DNA of 64,000 bases from Sodalis sp. dw_96 (GTDB lineage: Bacteria; Pseudomonadota; Gammaproteobacteria; Enterobacterales; Enterobacteriaceae): the NCBI RefSeq assembly GCF_018449575.1, contig NZ_JAAVUT010000010.1, positions 124,001-188,000 on the forward strand, read 5' to 3'. The position numbers and the translations under genes are program-made. Under the pieces are notes generated by a model. That model saw only the letters and a program-made list of their open reading frames with translations. It did no database searches and was not told where the DNA came from. Positions 53,064-62,060 of this stretch are shown here, in pieces. Positions within the stretch are counted from its first letter, which is position 1. Each line of letters starts with the position of its first letter.

Positions 53064-53102
53064 CCCGCCGTTCTTGCTTATAATGCCCTGGGACGTTATG
53101 AT

Positions 53103-53116
53103 TGAGTGAATACTCA
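53103..53116. promoter_or_regulatory. TetR-type operator candidate, copy 1
   Basis: TGAGTGAATACTCA has perfect TGAGT/ACTCA arms, 27 bp upstream of the TetR start codon. The same arms recur at 53796-53817 before the SDR. Confidence 0.6.
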
Positions 53117-53142
53117 TTTAATAGCCCTGACGCATTATTCCC

Positions 53143-53712
53143 ATGGCCAGACCCAAAAGTGAAGACAAACGCCAGGCCATCCTGGCGTCTGCCATAGCCA
53201 TATTCGCCGCCCACGGGCTGGGGGCGGCCACGGCGAAAATCGCCCGCCGGGCCGTGGTTTCCGAAGGCACGCTGTTTAATTACTTCAGCAATAAAGACGA
53301 ATTGCTTAACGCGTTATATCTGGTGCTGAAAGCCGAATTAAGCGAGATCATGTTGCCGGGGTACCCGGATAATCAGGACCTCAGAAGCAAGGCATTTCAT
53401 ATCTGGCGGCGTTATATCGATTGGGGCGTGGACCAGCCGGATAAGCGAAAATGCATGGCGCTGCTGAGTTTGTCCGATCGGGTCGGTGAACAAACGCGGG
53501 AGCGGGCGATGGCGGGATTTGCCGAGATCAATCAGGTGATTCACCACAGCGTGGCGGGGGGGGCGTTCTGCGGCCGTTCTCCGGACTTCGCGGGGGCTAT
53601 CATGGGCGCCCTGGCGGAAACCACCATGGATTTTATCCAGCGGGAACGGGATAACGCCGAATTTTATACTTCAATGGGCTTCGACGCATTTTGGCGGGCC
53701 GTGGCCGGTTGA
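53143..53712 (+). CDS. TetR-family regulator
   Basis: 189 residues. The N-terminal HTH reads RQAILASAIAIFAAHGLGAATAKIARRAVVSEGTLFNYFSNKDELLNALY (residues ~9-58), classic for TetR. The ligand domain is unassigned. It sits between an MDR-type oxidoreductase and an SDR in the same direction, with a TGAGT-N-ACTCA dyad before both its own start and that of the SDR. I infer repression of the SDR, and perhaps of itself, with release by a reactive or lipophilic ligand. Confidence 0.9.
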   Translation: MARPKSEDKRQAILASAIAIFAAHGLGAATAKIARRAVVSEGTLFNYFSNKDELLNALYLVLKAELSEIMLPGYPDNQDLRSKAFHIWRRYIDWGVDQPDKRKCMALLSLSDRVGEQTRERAMAGFAEINQVIHHSVAGGAFCGRSPDFAGAIMGALAETTMDFIQRERDNAEFYTSMGFDAFWRAVAG

Positions 53713-53734
53713 TTTTCAATCCTTTTTTTGACCT

Positions 53735-53786
53735 TTCATTTTAACTCTTCATTTTTAACTGTTCATTTTTAACTGTTCATTTTTAC
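53735..53786 (+). repeat. 14-bp AT-rich tandem repeats
   Basis: TTCATTTTTAACTG and close variants occur about four times in a row between the TetR stop and the SDR operator. Confidence 0.75.
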
Positions 53787-53795
53787 TAAAGCTTT

Positions 53796-53817
53796 AATGA
53801 GTGATTACATACTCATT
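53796..53817. promoter_or_regulatory. TetR-type operator candidate, copy 2
   Basis: AATGAGT and ACTCATT arms (7 bp each) surround an 8-base spacer. It lies 26 bp upstream of the SDR start and shares TGAGT/ACTCA with the dyad before tetR. The spacer is longer than in copy 1 (8 versus 4), so binding geometry may differ. Confidence 0.55.
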
Positions 53818-53842
53818 ATGACATCGTCCTATAGGAGGATTT

Positions 53843-54697
53843 ATGAGTCAAGTTTGGTTTATCACCGGCAGCGCCGCCGGATTGGGCCTTTCCATCACCG
53901 AAGCCGCGCTGGCGGCGGGACACAAGGTTATCGCCACCGCCCGAAAACCGGAAAGACTCGCCAATCTGGCGGCGGTTTACGGTGACCGGATCCTGCCGGT
54001 GGAGCTGGACGTAACGGATTCCGTTGCGGCGCAAAAGGCGGTGGCGGCCGGCATCGCCGCGTTCGGCAACATCGACGTGCTGGTAAATAACGCCGGTTAC
54101 GGCCATTTGGCGCCCTTTGAACAAACCCAAGAGCAGGCGTTTCGCACGGAAGTGGACACCAATTTTTTCGGCGTGGTAAATGTCACTCGCGCGGTGCTGC
54201 CGTTTATGCGGGCGCGCCGCGCCGGCTATATATTCCAGGTATCATCGGTAGGGGGGCGCATGGGCATGCCGGGCATGAGCGCCTACCAATCCGCCAAATG
54301 GGCGGTGGGGGGATTTAGCGAAGTACTGGCCAAGGAAGTCAGTCCGTTGGGTATCCGGGTATGCTGCCTTGAGCCGGGCGGCATGAGCACCAACTGGGGC
54401 GAACGCGCCGGGCGGGATGTTCCGCCGATAATGCCTGAATACGAAGCATCCGTCGGCGCATTGCAGGTCTTTCTCCAACAATATCTCGGCCATGAAAACG
54501 GCGATCCGGCAAAAGTGGCTCAGGTCATCCTGGCTCTGGCCGGACATTCGGCTCTGCCGGAACATCTGCTGCTGGGCAGCGACGCCGTGCAGTATTGCGC
54601 CGGGGCCGAGCTGACGCGGCAGCAGGACGCCGAGCGCTGGATCAAGGTGAGCAATTATCCTGATAAGGGCAAAGAGATTCCCTTGGAACTGCCTTAA
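53843..54697 (+). CDS. short-chain dehydrogenase/reductase under TetR-linked control
   Basis: 284 residues. TGSAAGLGLS (cofactor loop), NNAGYG, catalytic Ser in QVSSVGG, YQSAKWA (Tyr, Lys) and PGGMSTNW after the active site mark the family of SDRs often annotated as oxidoreductases acting on ketones or aldehydes. The basic ARKPERL after strand 2 suggests NADPH. ATG follows TAGGAGG. The C-terminal ~70 residues are longer than in the minimal SDR. A hairpin terminator follows. Confidence 0.88.
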   Translation: MSQVWFITGSAAGLGLSITEAALAAGHKVIATARKPERLANLAAVYGDRILPVELDVTDSVAAQKAVAAGIAAFGNIDVLVNNAGYGHLAPFEQTQEQAFRTEVDTNFFGVVNVTRAVLPFMRARRAGYIFQVSSVGGRMGMPGMSAYQSAKWAVGGFSEVLAKEVSPLGIRVCCLEPGGMSTNWGERAGRDVPPIMPEYEASVGALQVFLQQYLGHENGDPAKVAQVILALAGHSALPEHLLLGSDAVQYCAGAELTRQQDAERWIKVSNYPDKGKEIPLELP

Positions 54698-54726
54698 AAT
54701 CGAGCTCGTCGTTAAAGCGCCCGGTG

Positions 54727-54766
54727 GGGACGGTTTACTCTTCAAGCATCCCGTCCCGCCTTTTTG
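54727..54766 (+). terminator. terminator-like hairpin after the SDR
   Basis: GGGACGG (54727-54733) pairs with CCGTCCC (54751-54757), followed by GCCTTTTTG. Part of the sequence (GGACGGTTTACTCTTC) is shared with the structured element at 22247-22346. Confidence 0.5.
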
Positions 54767-54900
54767 ACGCCGCGCAAGTTTGTCAGCAAGCCGCAGCGGC
54801 CGGTTTGCGATTTAGTGAGACCTGTCAAAGAAAGCGGGAGCGATCTCCGATACGTTAGCAACGTTATACTTGACCCGGGTCAAGTGTCGTTTGCGTGGTA

Positions 54901-55027
54901 TATACCCGTCACACTTCAAGTTGCAGGGGCGTTGGGTTTCCTCGTTCACCCCAGTCACTTACCCAAGTAAGTTCCTGGGGATTCGCTGCGTTGCCGCCTT
55001 CCTGCAACTTGAATTATTTAGGGTAAA
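54901..55027. repeat. ERIC element, full length (127 bp)
   Basis: 127 bp from TATACCC to GGGTAAA, near-consensus centre (CACCCCAGTCACTTAC and AAGTTCCTGGGGATTC). It directly precedes btsS, so any btsS transcript from upstream carries this structured leader. Confidence 0.92.
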
Positions 55028-55040
55028 GATCGAGCCTCTG

Positions 55041-56732
55041 ATGCACGAGTTCAATTTAGTCTTACTGCTGTTACAGCAGATGTGTGTATATCTGGTTATT
55101 GCTTACCTGCTGAGTAAAACGCCGCTGTTCATTCCCCTGATGCAAGTGACCGTCCGCCTTCCCCATAAGCTTTTATGCTATGTCATGTTCTCCATGTTTT
55201 GCATTATGGGCACCTATTTCGGCCTGCACATCCAGGATTCCATTGCCAACACCCGCGCCATCGGCGCGGTGCTGGGGGGCCTGCTGGGAGGGCCTCTGGT
55301 GGGCGTTCTGGTGGGATTGACCGGCGGTCTGCACCGTTACTCCCTGGGAGGAATGACCGCCGTCAGCTGCATGATTTCCACCGTGGTGGAGGGCTTGCTG
55401 GGAGGGTTGGCCCACCGGCTGCTCATCAGGCGCGGGCGTATCGACCGCCTGTTTAATCCCATTACCGCCGCCGGCGTGACCATCACGGCGGAAATCCTGC
55501 AGATGCTGATTATTCTGGCGGTGGCCCGCCCTTACGATGAGGCCCTGCGCCTGGTAAAAAGCATCGCCCTGCCGATGATAGTCACCAACAGCGTCGGCGC
55601 GGCGATGTTTATGCGCATCCTCCTGGATCGCCGGGCAATGTTCGAAAAATACACCTCGGCGTTTTCCGCCCGCGCGTTAAAAATCGCCATCAGTACCGAA
55701 GGTTTTTTGCGCCAGGGCTTCAACCAGGAAAACAGCATGAAGGTGGCCCAGGTGATTTACCAGGAGCTGGATATCGGAGCGGTGGCCATTACCGACCGGG
55801 AAAAGCTTCTGGCGTTCATCGGCATCGGCGATGACCACCATCTGCCGGGAACGCCCATCGCCTCGGCCCATTCCCGCCGGGCTATCGATAATAACGAAGT
55901 GGTCTATGCCGATGGCAACGAAACACCCTATCAATGCTCATTGCAGCGCAACTGCAAGCTGGGATCGACGCTGGTTATTCCGCTGCGGGGCGAAAACGAA
56001 CAGGTGATTGGCACCATCAAACTCTACGAAGCCAAGAACCGCCTGTTCAGCTCCATTAACCGCACCCTGGGGGAAGGCATCGCCAGCCTGCTGTCGGCCC
56101 AGATACTCGCCGGCCAGTATGAACGGCACAAGCTGCTGCTGACGCAATCGGAAATCAAACTACTGCATGCCCAGGTCAATCCCCATTTTTTATTCAACGC
56201 CCTCAATACCCTGGTGGCGGTGATTCGCCGCGACAGCTCCCAGGCCGGACAACTGGTGCAGAATCTCTCCACCTTCTTTCGCAAAAACCTTAAACGATCG
56301 GAAGAGGTGGTGACCCTGGCGGACGAAATCGAGCATGTCACGGCTTACCTGGAAATCGAAAAAGCCCGTTTTCAGGATCGCCTGCAAATTCGCTTCGAGC
56401 TGCCGCAGCCGCTGCTGAGCCTGCGGCTGCCCGCGTTTTCCCTGCAACCCATCGTTGAAAACGCCATCAAACACGGCACCTCCCATTTGCTGGGGCCGGG
56501 CATCATTACCCTGCGGGCGCAACAACTGGAAAACCACCTGGTGCTGAGCATCGAGGACAATGCCGGCCTGTATCGGCTGACGCCGGGCAATACCGGGTTG
56601 GGCATGAACCTGGTGGATAAACGCATTCGCGTGCGTTACGGCGACGATTATGGCGTCAGCGTAGAATACGAACCGGAACATTTCACCCGTATCATCTTAA
56701 GCCTGCCGCTGGAGGACCACGCCTTATGCTGA
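55041..56732 (+). CDS. btsS: BtsS (YehU) pyruvate-sensing histidine kinase, LytS type
   Basis: 563 residues, collinear with E. coli BtsS: six to seven N-terminal membrane helices of the 5TM-5TMR_LYT type ([20 protein letters not shown]), a GAF domain (~215-355), the phospho-acceptor His382 in [11 protein letters not shown] and the ATPase N-box [14 protein letters not shown]. BtsS binds extracellular pyruvate with high affinity and activates BtsR. The ATG at 55041 matches the E. coli start; the upstream in-frame extension is translated ERIC sequence. The last codons are duplicated downstream, shifting btsR away from its usual overlap. Confidence 0.95.
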   Translation: MHEFNLVLLLLQQMCVYLVIAYLLSKTPLFIPLMQVTVRLPHKLLCYVMFSMFCIMGTYFGLHIQDSIANTRAIGAVLGGLLGGPLVGVLVGLTGGLHRYSLGGMTAVSCMISTVVEGLLGGLAHRLLIRRGRIDRLFNPITAAGVTITAEILQMLIILAVARPYDEALRLVKSIALPMIVTNSVGAAMFMRILLDRRAMFEKYTSAFSARALKIAISTEGFLRQGFNQENSMKVAQVIYQELDIGAVAITDREKLLAFIGIGDDHHLPGTPIASAHSRRAIDNNEVVYADGNETPYQCSLQRNCKLGSTLVIPLRGENEQVIGTIKLYEAKNRLFSSINRTLGEGIASLLSAQILAGQYERHKLLLTQSEIKLLHAQVNPHFLFNALNTLVAVIRRDSSQAGQLVQNLSTFFRKNLKRSEEVVTLADEIEHVTAYLEIEKARFQDRLQIRFELPQPLLSLRLPAFSLQPIVENAIKHGTSHLLGPGIITLRAQQLENHLVLSIEDNAGLYRLTPGNTGLGMNLVDKRIRVRYGDDYGVSVEYEPEHFTRIILSLPLEDHALC

Positions 56733-56776
56733 TCTGGAGCCTGCCGCTGGAGGAGCATGCCTTATGCTGACCGTGC
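56701..56776 (+). repeat. 38-bp tandem duplication at the btsS-btsR junction
   Basis: GCCTGCCGCTGGAGGA starts at 56701 and again at 56739. Each copy contains CCTTATGCTGA, in which the btsS stop and a btsR-type ATG overlap. The first copy has the used btsS stop and a vestigial ATG (56727); the second has the used btsR ATG (56764). Confidence 0.85.
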
Positions 56777-57489
56777 TGATTGTGGACGACGAACCCCTGG
56801 CCCGGGACAATCTGCGGGTACTGCTAGAGCAGGACCCGCGGGTTTCGGTGATCGGCGAATGCGCCAATGCGGTGGAAGCCATCGGCGCGGTGCATCGGCA
56901 GCATCCCGACGTGATATTTCTCGATATTCAGATGCCGCGCATCAGCGGACTGGAAATGGTGGGTATGATTGACCCGGCCTGCATGCCCTATATCGTATTT
57001 CTCACCGCTTACGACGAGTACGCGGTAAGGGCTTTTGAAGAGCATGCCTTTGATTACCTGCTTAAACCCATCGAGGCGCCAAGACTGACGAAGACCCTGA
57101 ATCGACTGCACGAGGCGCGCCCCGAACAGAACCTGCGGGCTCTGGAGGGTGAGGAAACCGGTCTGCAATATATTCCCTGCACCGGCCATAGCCGCATCTA
57201 TCTGTTGAAAACCGACGAGGTGATTTTCGCCAGCTCCCGCCTGAGCGGCGTGTTTGTCACAGGCTTGGAAGGGGGAGAATGCTTTACCGAACTGACGCTG
57301 AAAACCCTCGAAAGCCGCACGCCGATGGTGCGCTGCCATCGCCAGTTCCTGGTGAATATGGCGCATTTGCGGGAAATCCGCCTGGAAGAGAGCGGCCAGG
57401 GGGAAATTGCCCTTAGCAATGGCTATTCCGTGCCGGTCAGCCGCCGCTATCTGAAATCCCTTAAACAGCTGCTGGGCCTGAAAGGCTAG
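56764..57489 (+). CDS. btsR: BtsR (YehT) response regulator, LytTR type
   Basis: 241 residues. The receiver domain (1-120) has DDE at 8-10, phospho-acceptor Asp54 in IFLDIQMP and the conserved Lys in LLKPIE. The LytTR DNA-binding domain (~135-240) ends [19 protein letters not shown]. In E. coli it activates the pyruvate transporter gene btsT with BtsS. It starts 31 bp after the btsS stop because of the 38-bp duplication; GGAGGAGCATGCC precedes the ATG. Confidence 0.95.
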   Translation: MLTVLIVDDEPLARDNLRVLLEQDPRVSVIGECANAVEAIGAVHRQHPDVIFLDIQMPRISGLEMVGMIDPACMPYIVFLTAYDEYAVRAFEEHAFDYLLKPIEAPRLTKTLNRLHEARPEQNLRALEGEETGLQYIPCTGHSRIYLLKTDEVIFASSRLSGVFVTGLEGGECFTELTLKTLESRTPMVRCHRQFLVNMAHLREIRLEESGQGEIALSNGYSVPVSRRYLKSLKQLLGLKG

Positions 57490-57655
57490 TCCCAAAAAAA
57501 CGAGGGAATCTCCGGCGAGGGCAACCCTACCAGGCTGTTTCGCCCTCGGTGTCCGCCGTCCCGGTAAGTTTTGCCCGAAGCGGGCCCGCCCTGATATTGC
57601 TTGCTCGTCTTACTGCCTGAAGTCGCTGTGCAGTCTCGCTGTAAGCCTGACCTTC

Positions 57656-58468
57656 TCAGGTCAACGCCGCCCAAAGGAGCGAAAGACCGGAGCACAACAG
57701 CAACGCGTCGAGAAGAAATTCAAACGAACGAACGCTTAGACGCAGCACCACGGCCTTTCCGGCAAACGAGCCGGCCATCACCGATGCCCCGATAATGAGG
57801 CCCTGCCAGAGCGCGGCGGGTGGAAGCGCGCCCAACTGCCGGAAGGTCACCACTTTGCTGACCATCAGGGTAAGCGAACTGGCGGCCTCCGTTGAAAGAA
57901 ACGCGCCCTTCAGCAAGCCATAGGCGGTAAAGGCCGGCACACTGAGCGGCCCGGTTGAAAGCACTATGCCGGTGATGTAACCGATAACCGCACCCGCCAC
58001 TGCCAACTGCCATAGCCGGATGTGGAGGCGACGCGCATGAAGCCAGCGCCGGGTCGGGATCATGACAAGAAAAAAGGCGCCGAGCGCGATGTTAACCCAA
58101 TGCGAAGGCAGGACCAACAATGTGCGCGCACCGAGCGCGGCCGCCGGCACACCGGGAATGGAGTAGGCGAGGAATGCCCGCCAATCGATTTCTCGCCACC
58201 ACGCCACGGCTTTCGCGATGTTCGACATCAGGGCCGCCACCGCCATAATCGGTATCGCCTGCTTTGGCCCGTACTGGTACACCAAAACGGGAAGCAGCAT
58301 GATAGACGAACCGGTTCCGATGATGCCGCTAAGGGCGCCGGCCGCAAGGCCCACAATCAGGACAAAGAGATACGCCACACTGATTATTCCAAGGTTAGGA
58401 GAGACGGCCCAGACCCTTATTCCTTGCGCAGTTCCGTGCGCAGAAGGGAAAGAGAGGATAGCGTACAC
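57656..58468 (-). CDS. TauE/SafE-family (DUF81) anion exporter-like membrane protein
   Basis: Up to 270 residues with about eight hydrophobic segments. The duplicated family motif is seen as AGALSGIIGTGSSIMLLPVLVYQYGPKQAI in the first half and GYITGIVLSTGPLSVPAFTAYG in the second. Members move sulfite, sulfonates or related anions. The first ~30 residues are atypical, and a GTG at 58378 (VAYLFVLIVGL) is the likelier start. It is convergent with btsR and isolated. The long intergenic stretches on both sides, with no shared operon, suggest an accessory gene. Confidence 0.82.
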   Translation of the reverse strand: MYAILSFPSAHGTAQGIRVWAVSPNLGIISVAYLFVLIVGLAAGALSGIIGTGSSIMLLPVLVYQYGPKQAIPIMAVAALMSNIAKAVAWWREIDWRAFLAYSIPGVPAAALGARTLLVLPSHWVNIALGAFFLVMIPTRRWLHARRLHIRLWQLAVAGAVIGYITGIVLSTGPLSVPAFTAYGLLKGAFLSTEAASSLTLMVSKVVTFRQLGALPPAALWQGLIIGASVMAGSFAGKAVVLRLSVRSFEFLLDALLLCSGLSLLWAALT

Positions 58469-58757
58469 AGGGTCAATAGAATAGATATCTGAACATATTT
58501 TATGCAGTATTCAACAGTCTCTAACGCCGGTCACCTTTCGATCCCTCCCCGGGATCAATAAAAAATGCCACTCTGGCGGCATATGGCGTCAACTCCCTTA
58601 ATGTGCTCCCGCGCAGGATCGGGCAAATATCAGAGAGATTTGCACAGGGAAAATCCTGGGGTCTGCTGCATAATTCAATGAGTCGCTTTTTATACGGCAG
58701 CGCCATTCTATGGCCCGAAGCGTTAAGACGTTTCGTCTATCACATGAGGATTTTCCA

Positions 58758-59801
58758 ATGCGCTACAAAAAATTCGGTAACACCGGTCTGTTTGTTTCGG
58801 AACTGTGCCTGGGTACCATGACCTTTGGCGGCGAAGGGGGCATGTGGGGTAAAATCGGCAACCTCCAGCAAGGGGAGGTGGATAAACTGGTGGGTCATGC
58901 CCTGGACAACGGCATCAATTTCCTGGATACCGCCAACGTCTATTCCGAGGGGCGCTCGGAAATCATGACCGGCCAGGCCCTGAAAAATCTTAAAGTGTCC
59001 CGTGAAAACGTGGTATTGGCCACCAAAGTCTTCGGCGAAACCGGCACCGGCGGCATCAATTCCCGCGGCTCTTCCCGCTTTCATATCATGGAATCGGTAA
59101 AGGCCAGTCTCGGCCGGCTACAGCTTGATCATATCGATTTGTATCAGCTGCACGGTTTTGATCCCGCCACCCCCATTGAAGAGACGCTGCGGGCCTTGGA
59201 CGATTTGGTGCGGGAAGGGCATATCCGTTATGTCGGCGTATCCAATTGGGCCGCCTGGCAGATCATGAAAGCCCTGGGCATCTCAGAACGGCTCGGCCTG
59301 GCCCGGTTTGAATCCCTGCAGGCCTATTACACCGTGGCCGGACGGGATCTGGAACGTGAACTGGTGCCGCTGCTGCAAAGTGAAAACGTCGGGCTGATGG
59401 TATGGAGTCCCCTGGCCGGCGGCCTGCTGAGCGGCAAATACGGCCGCAATGTGCAGGCGGAAGAGGGCAGCCGGCGCGTCTCCTTTGATTTCCCGCCGGT
59501 TAACCAGGAGCGGGCTTATGACTGTATCGACGCCATGCGGGTTATCGCCGATCGCCACGGGGTATCTGTGGCGCAAATCGCCCTGGCCTGGCTGCTGCAT
59601 CAGCCGGTGGTGTCCAGCGTGATTATCGGCGCCAAACGGCTGGAACAGCTGGAGGACAACCTGGCCGCCACCGGCATTACCCTCAGCGATGAGGAGCTGA
59701 GCGCCATTGAGCAGGTCAGCGCCTTGCCGGCGGAATATCCCGGCTGGATGCTGGAACGCCAGGGCGCACCCAGAAGACAACAATTAAGCGAAGGAGAATA
59801 A
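58758..59801 (+). CDS. aldo/keto reductase
   Basis: About 347 residues. The AKR tetrad is visible as Asp and Tyr in FLDTANVYSEGRSE, Lys in VLATKVFGE and His in YQLHGFD. NADPH-binding residues follow near the C-terminus (VIIGAKRLEQLEDNL). It resembles YghZ/YajO-type or AKR11/12-like proteins acting on small aldehydes and ketones. The start at 58758 (MRYKKFGNTGLFVSEL) has GAGGA seven bases upstream. Single gene; a strong hairpin follows the stop. Confidence 0.92.
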   Translation: MRYKKFGNTGLFVSELCLGTMTFGGEGGMWGKIGNLQQGEVDKLVGHALDNGINFLDTANVYSEGRSEIMTGQALKNLKVSRENVVLATKVFGETGTGGINSRGSSRFHIMESVKASLGRLQLDHIDLYQLHGFDPATPIEETLRALDDLVREGHIRYVGVSNWAAWQIMKALGISERLGLARFESLQAYYTVAGRDLERELVPLLQSENVGLMVWSPLAGGLLSGKYGRNVQAEEGSRRVSFDFPPVNQERAYDCIDAMRVIADRHGVSVAQIALAWLLHQPVVSSVIIGAKRLEQLEDNLAATGITLSDEELSAIEQVSALPAEYPGWMLERQGAPRRQQLSEGE

Positions 59802-59814
59802 TCCCTTCACCGGC

Positions 59815-59838
59815 ACGGCCCAGATGTTGCTGGGCCGT
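59815..59838 (+). terminator. hairpin after the aldo/keto reductase
   Basis: ACGGCCCAG and CTGGGCCGT form a perfect 9-bp stem with the loop ATGTTG, 13 bp after the stop codon. There is no U-tract, so efficiency as an intrinsic terminator is uncertain. Confidence 0.5.
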
Positions 59839-60087
59839 GACACTAAGCACACATTATTATCCCGCGCCATTTTCGATATAAAGAGCCCTTGGATTGACTT
59901 TGTATACCATCAGATGGTCAAAACTGAAGGGTGCAACCCTGAGCGGGTAAGTCGGTTAGGCGGGCGCGGCGCACACTCATCACCACGAATGGCGCCGTTT
60001 AACGTCTACTCGCTTATAAAATGAACGCTGAACCACACAGGCGCGTGTTCGTCGCCCTTCATGCTATAGCAATCGTTGATCACCGCC

Positions 60088-60441
60088 CTAGACCGCTTCC
60101 ACGCCATCCAAAAAGCTCGCCACGATTTGCCGGCTTTCTCCCAGATTACGCAGCTTCTCATCCAGCTTCTCCACCTCCTGCCGCAACGCCGCCCGAACTT
60201 CGTTGCAGGGGACAAAACGCGGCTGGTTGTCCAGAATGCAAGGCAACAGGATGCGGATGGTCTCGATCTTTAAACCTGCCGCACTGAGCATACGAATGCG
60301 CTGGGCAGCCTGTATTTGGGCGGCGCCATAGTCACGATAGCCCGATTCTGTTCGCACCGGCTGCAGCAACCCCTCCTGTTCGTAATAACGCAGCATCCGC
60401 TCGCTGACACCGGTACGTCTCGCCAACTCACCAATTTTCAT
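60088..60441 (-). CDS. MerR-family regulator
   Basis: 117 residues. The N-terminal winged helix is MKIGELARRTGVSERMLRYYEQEGLLQPVRTESGYRDYG, followed by the family coiled coil (~75-110, EVRAALRQEVEKLDEKLRNLGE). Only isolated cysteines (LLPCILD, FVPCNEV) are present, not a metal-binding pair plus tail. It fits the SoxR-like/YyaN type of MerR regulators often paired with oxidoreductases or hydrolases. The start at 60441 follows GGGGGAGAG. It is divergent from the alpha/beta-hydrolase across a MerR-type promoter. Confidence 0.9.
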   Translation of the reverse strand: MKIGELARRTGVSERMLRYYEQEGLLQPVRTESGYRDYGAAQIQAAQRIRMLSAAGLKIETIRILLPCILDNQPRFVPCNEVRAALRQEVEKLDEKLRNLGESRQIVASFLDGVEAV

Positions 60442-60463
60442 TCTCTCCCCCTTCATTTTTTGC

Positions 60464-60495
60464 TTGACCTTAACAGCGCTGTCAAAGTTTAGCCT
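60464..60495 (+). promoter_or_regulatory. MerR-type promoter of the alpha/beta-hydrolase gene
   Basis: TTGACC (60464) and TAGCCT (60490) are separated by 20 bp. The spacer holds the dyad ACCTTAACAGCGCTGTCAAAGT. An over-long spacer with a dyad is the hallmark of MerR-activated promoters. Confidence 0.7.
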
Positions 60496-60529
60496 GAATT
60501 CCTCGTTTCAAAAAGCAGGGCTTAAGCTG

Positions 60530-61327
60530 ATGGCAATTATTGAGATCGCAGGCGCACAGGTTTCCTATCAGGTAGACGGCCATGGACCCGGCCTGGTTTT
60601 CGTGCATGGAACCGGTGGGGATTCGCAAAGCAACTGGGGCCATTTGGTGGAACGTTTCTCCGGGCAGTGGACGGTGGTACGGCCCGACTATGCCGGTTCA
60701 GGCGCCACCGTGGACGATGGACAGCCACTCTCGCTGGCGGCCCTGGCCGCGCAGGTGGTGGGAGCGGCGAGAGCCGCGGGCGCGCTGCCGTTCCATCTGG
60801 TGGGATTCTCGCTGGGGGCAAGTATCGCCGCCTATATCGCCGCCGAGTATGCCGATGAAGTACGCTCCGTCGTGCTGCTGGCGGGATTTGCCTCAGGTGC
60901 GGACGGGCGTATGCAGCTGGAGTTCAGCCTGTGGCGAGGCCTTATCCGCAGCGATCGCCGGTCCATGGCCCGATTATTGCTGCTGACGGGGTTTAGTCCC
61001 GATTTCCTGCGCAGCCTGAGTCAGCAACAGATTGAGGAGACCGTCGACGCCATCATCTCCGGCAATCAGTGGGAAGGCATGGGGCGCCAGGTAGAGCTTG
61101 ATCTCAGCCTGGATGTGAGCGAACAGGTCAAGCGCATCGCCAAACCCACGTTGGTGATCGGCTGCGCCCACGATTACATGGTGCCGCCGGCCCACGGGCG
61201 GGCGCTGGCGGCGGCGATCCCCGGCGCGCGCTACGCGGAACTGGACAGCGGACATTTGGCAACCCTGGAGCGTCCCGATGAGTTCACTCGGCTGGTGACG
61301 GACTTCCTGCGTGAGAGTGAGCAATAA
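60530..61327 (+). CDS. alpha/beta-hydrolase
   Basis: 265 residues. Oxyanion/cap start GLVFVHGTGGDSQSNW, nucleophile GFSLGAS (Ser), acid in CAHDYMVP and base in SGHLATLERP form the usual catalytic triad. The substrate is unknown; small esters, lactones or C-C bonds are possible. The start is set at 60530 (MAIIEIAGAQ), downstream of the MerR-type promoter; the longer frame from 60464 covers the promoter itself. Confidence 0.88.
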   Translation: MAIIEIAGAQVSYQVDGHGPGLVFVHGTGGDSQSNWGHLVERFSGQWTVVRPDYAGSGATVDDGQPLSLAALAAQVVGAARAAGALPFHLVGFSLGASIAAYIAAEYADEVRSVVLLAGFASGADGRMQLEFSLWRGLIRSDRRSMARLLLLTGFSPDFLRSLSQQQIEETVDAIISGNQWEGMGRQVELDLSLDVSEQVKRIAKPTLVIGCAHDYMVPPAHGRALAAAIPGARYAELDSGHLATLERPDEFTRLVTDFLRESEQ

Positions 61328-61499
61328 ATGCGCCGGCACCGCCATGTTCGCACTCTCGGTATTGGTAGTGGACGTGGCGGGCGCTGAACCCGTCGCCATG
61401 CAACCGCGCCGTTGGAGCGCAACGGCTGGTGGGTCCAGTGCATGCCGTGTGCCGCTAACGACATCAGAACCTTGGCGAGATTGGGGCAAGGGCACCGCT

Positions 61500-61829
61500 A
61501 TTTTGCCAGGAAGCCGGCGTCCCGGGGGCTTGGCTTATGCCGCGGCAAAAGCCGGCGTGCAAGGCTTTACAGCGAGTCTTGCGCGTGAATTGGCGCCTCG
61601 AGGCATCACGGTCAATACGATTACGTCTGGGTTGATTGCAGGAACAGGGTTCTTCGGCGCGGCGGGTATTCCCCCAGAACGAATGGCGGAAATAGTCAGT
61701 GAAATTCCCGTTGGACGCGCGGGATGTCCTGACGATGTTGCCGCGACGACCGCATGGCTTGCAAGCGGTGAGGCGGCATTTGTCACCGGAGCCACCATCC
61801 CGGTAAATGGCGGATGGAGGATTAATTAA
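61500..61829 (+). pseudogene. SDR C-terminal remnant
   Basis: The frame carries the second half of a short-chain dehydrogenase from just before the catalytic Tyr: GGLAYAAAKAGVQGFTASLARELAPRG, then NTITSGLI and the terminal TGATIPVNGGWRIN. The Rossmann half (TGxxxGxG, NNAG, catalytic Ser) is missing. The ~180 bp upstream in the same frame do not resemble an SDR. It directly follows the alpha/beta-hydrolase, so I read it as a truncated gene. Confidence 0.75.
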
Positions 61830-62060
61830 CCTGGCAAAAGGAGTTAAATGTATTGCCTATCGGTGGGGGTAGGGAGAACCATTGCTTAGGTTTTATTTTT
61901 GTCACTGGCGTAAATTGCCGCCATAAAGATTCGCCTCTGGTTCACTTACCAGTAAATCGCATCCAAGTCGGGGCTGTGCGGCTTGCCCGCTATTGACATT
62001 AACCTCAGTCTGCCGCATAAATTTTCCCTTTGTTGAGGCTTTCTTACGAGGTAATAAACC

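Larger units (their letters stand above)
54698..55040. other. SDR-btsS intergenic region
   Basis: 343 bp without a gene. It holds a terminator-like hairpin (54727-54766), about 130 bp of unassigned sequence and a full ERIC element (54901-55027) that ends 13 bp before the btsS start. The btsS promoter should lie upstream of the ERIC, around 54850-54900, or within it. Confidence 0.55.

Noticed and set aside
54870-55040. N-terminal extension of btsS
   Set aside because: The in-frame codons are translated ERIC sequence; the homologous start is the ATG at 55041.
57491-57650. Small gene or RNA between btsR and the TauE-like gene
   Set aside because: There is a 7-bp CGAGGGC/GCCCTCG hairpin but no supported frame or recognisable RNA family.
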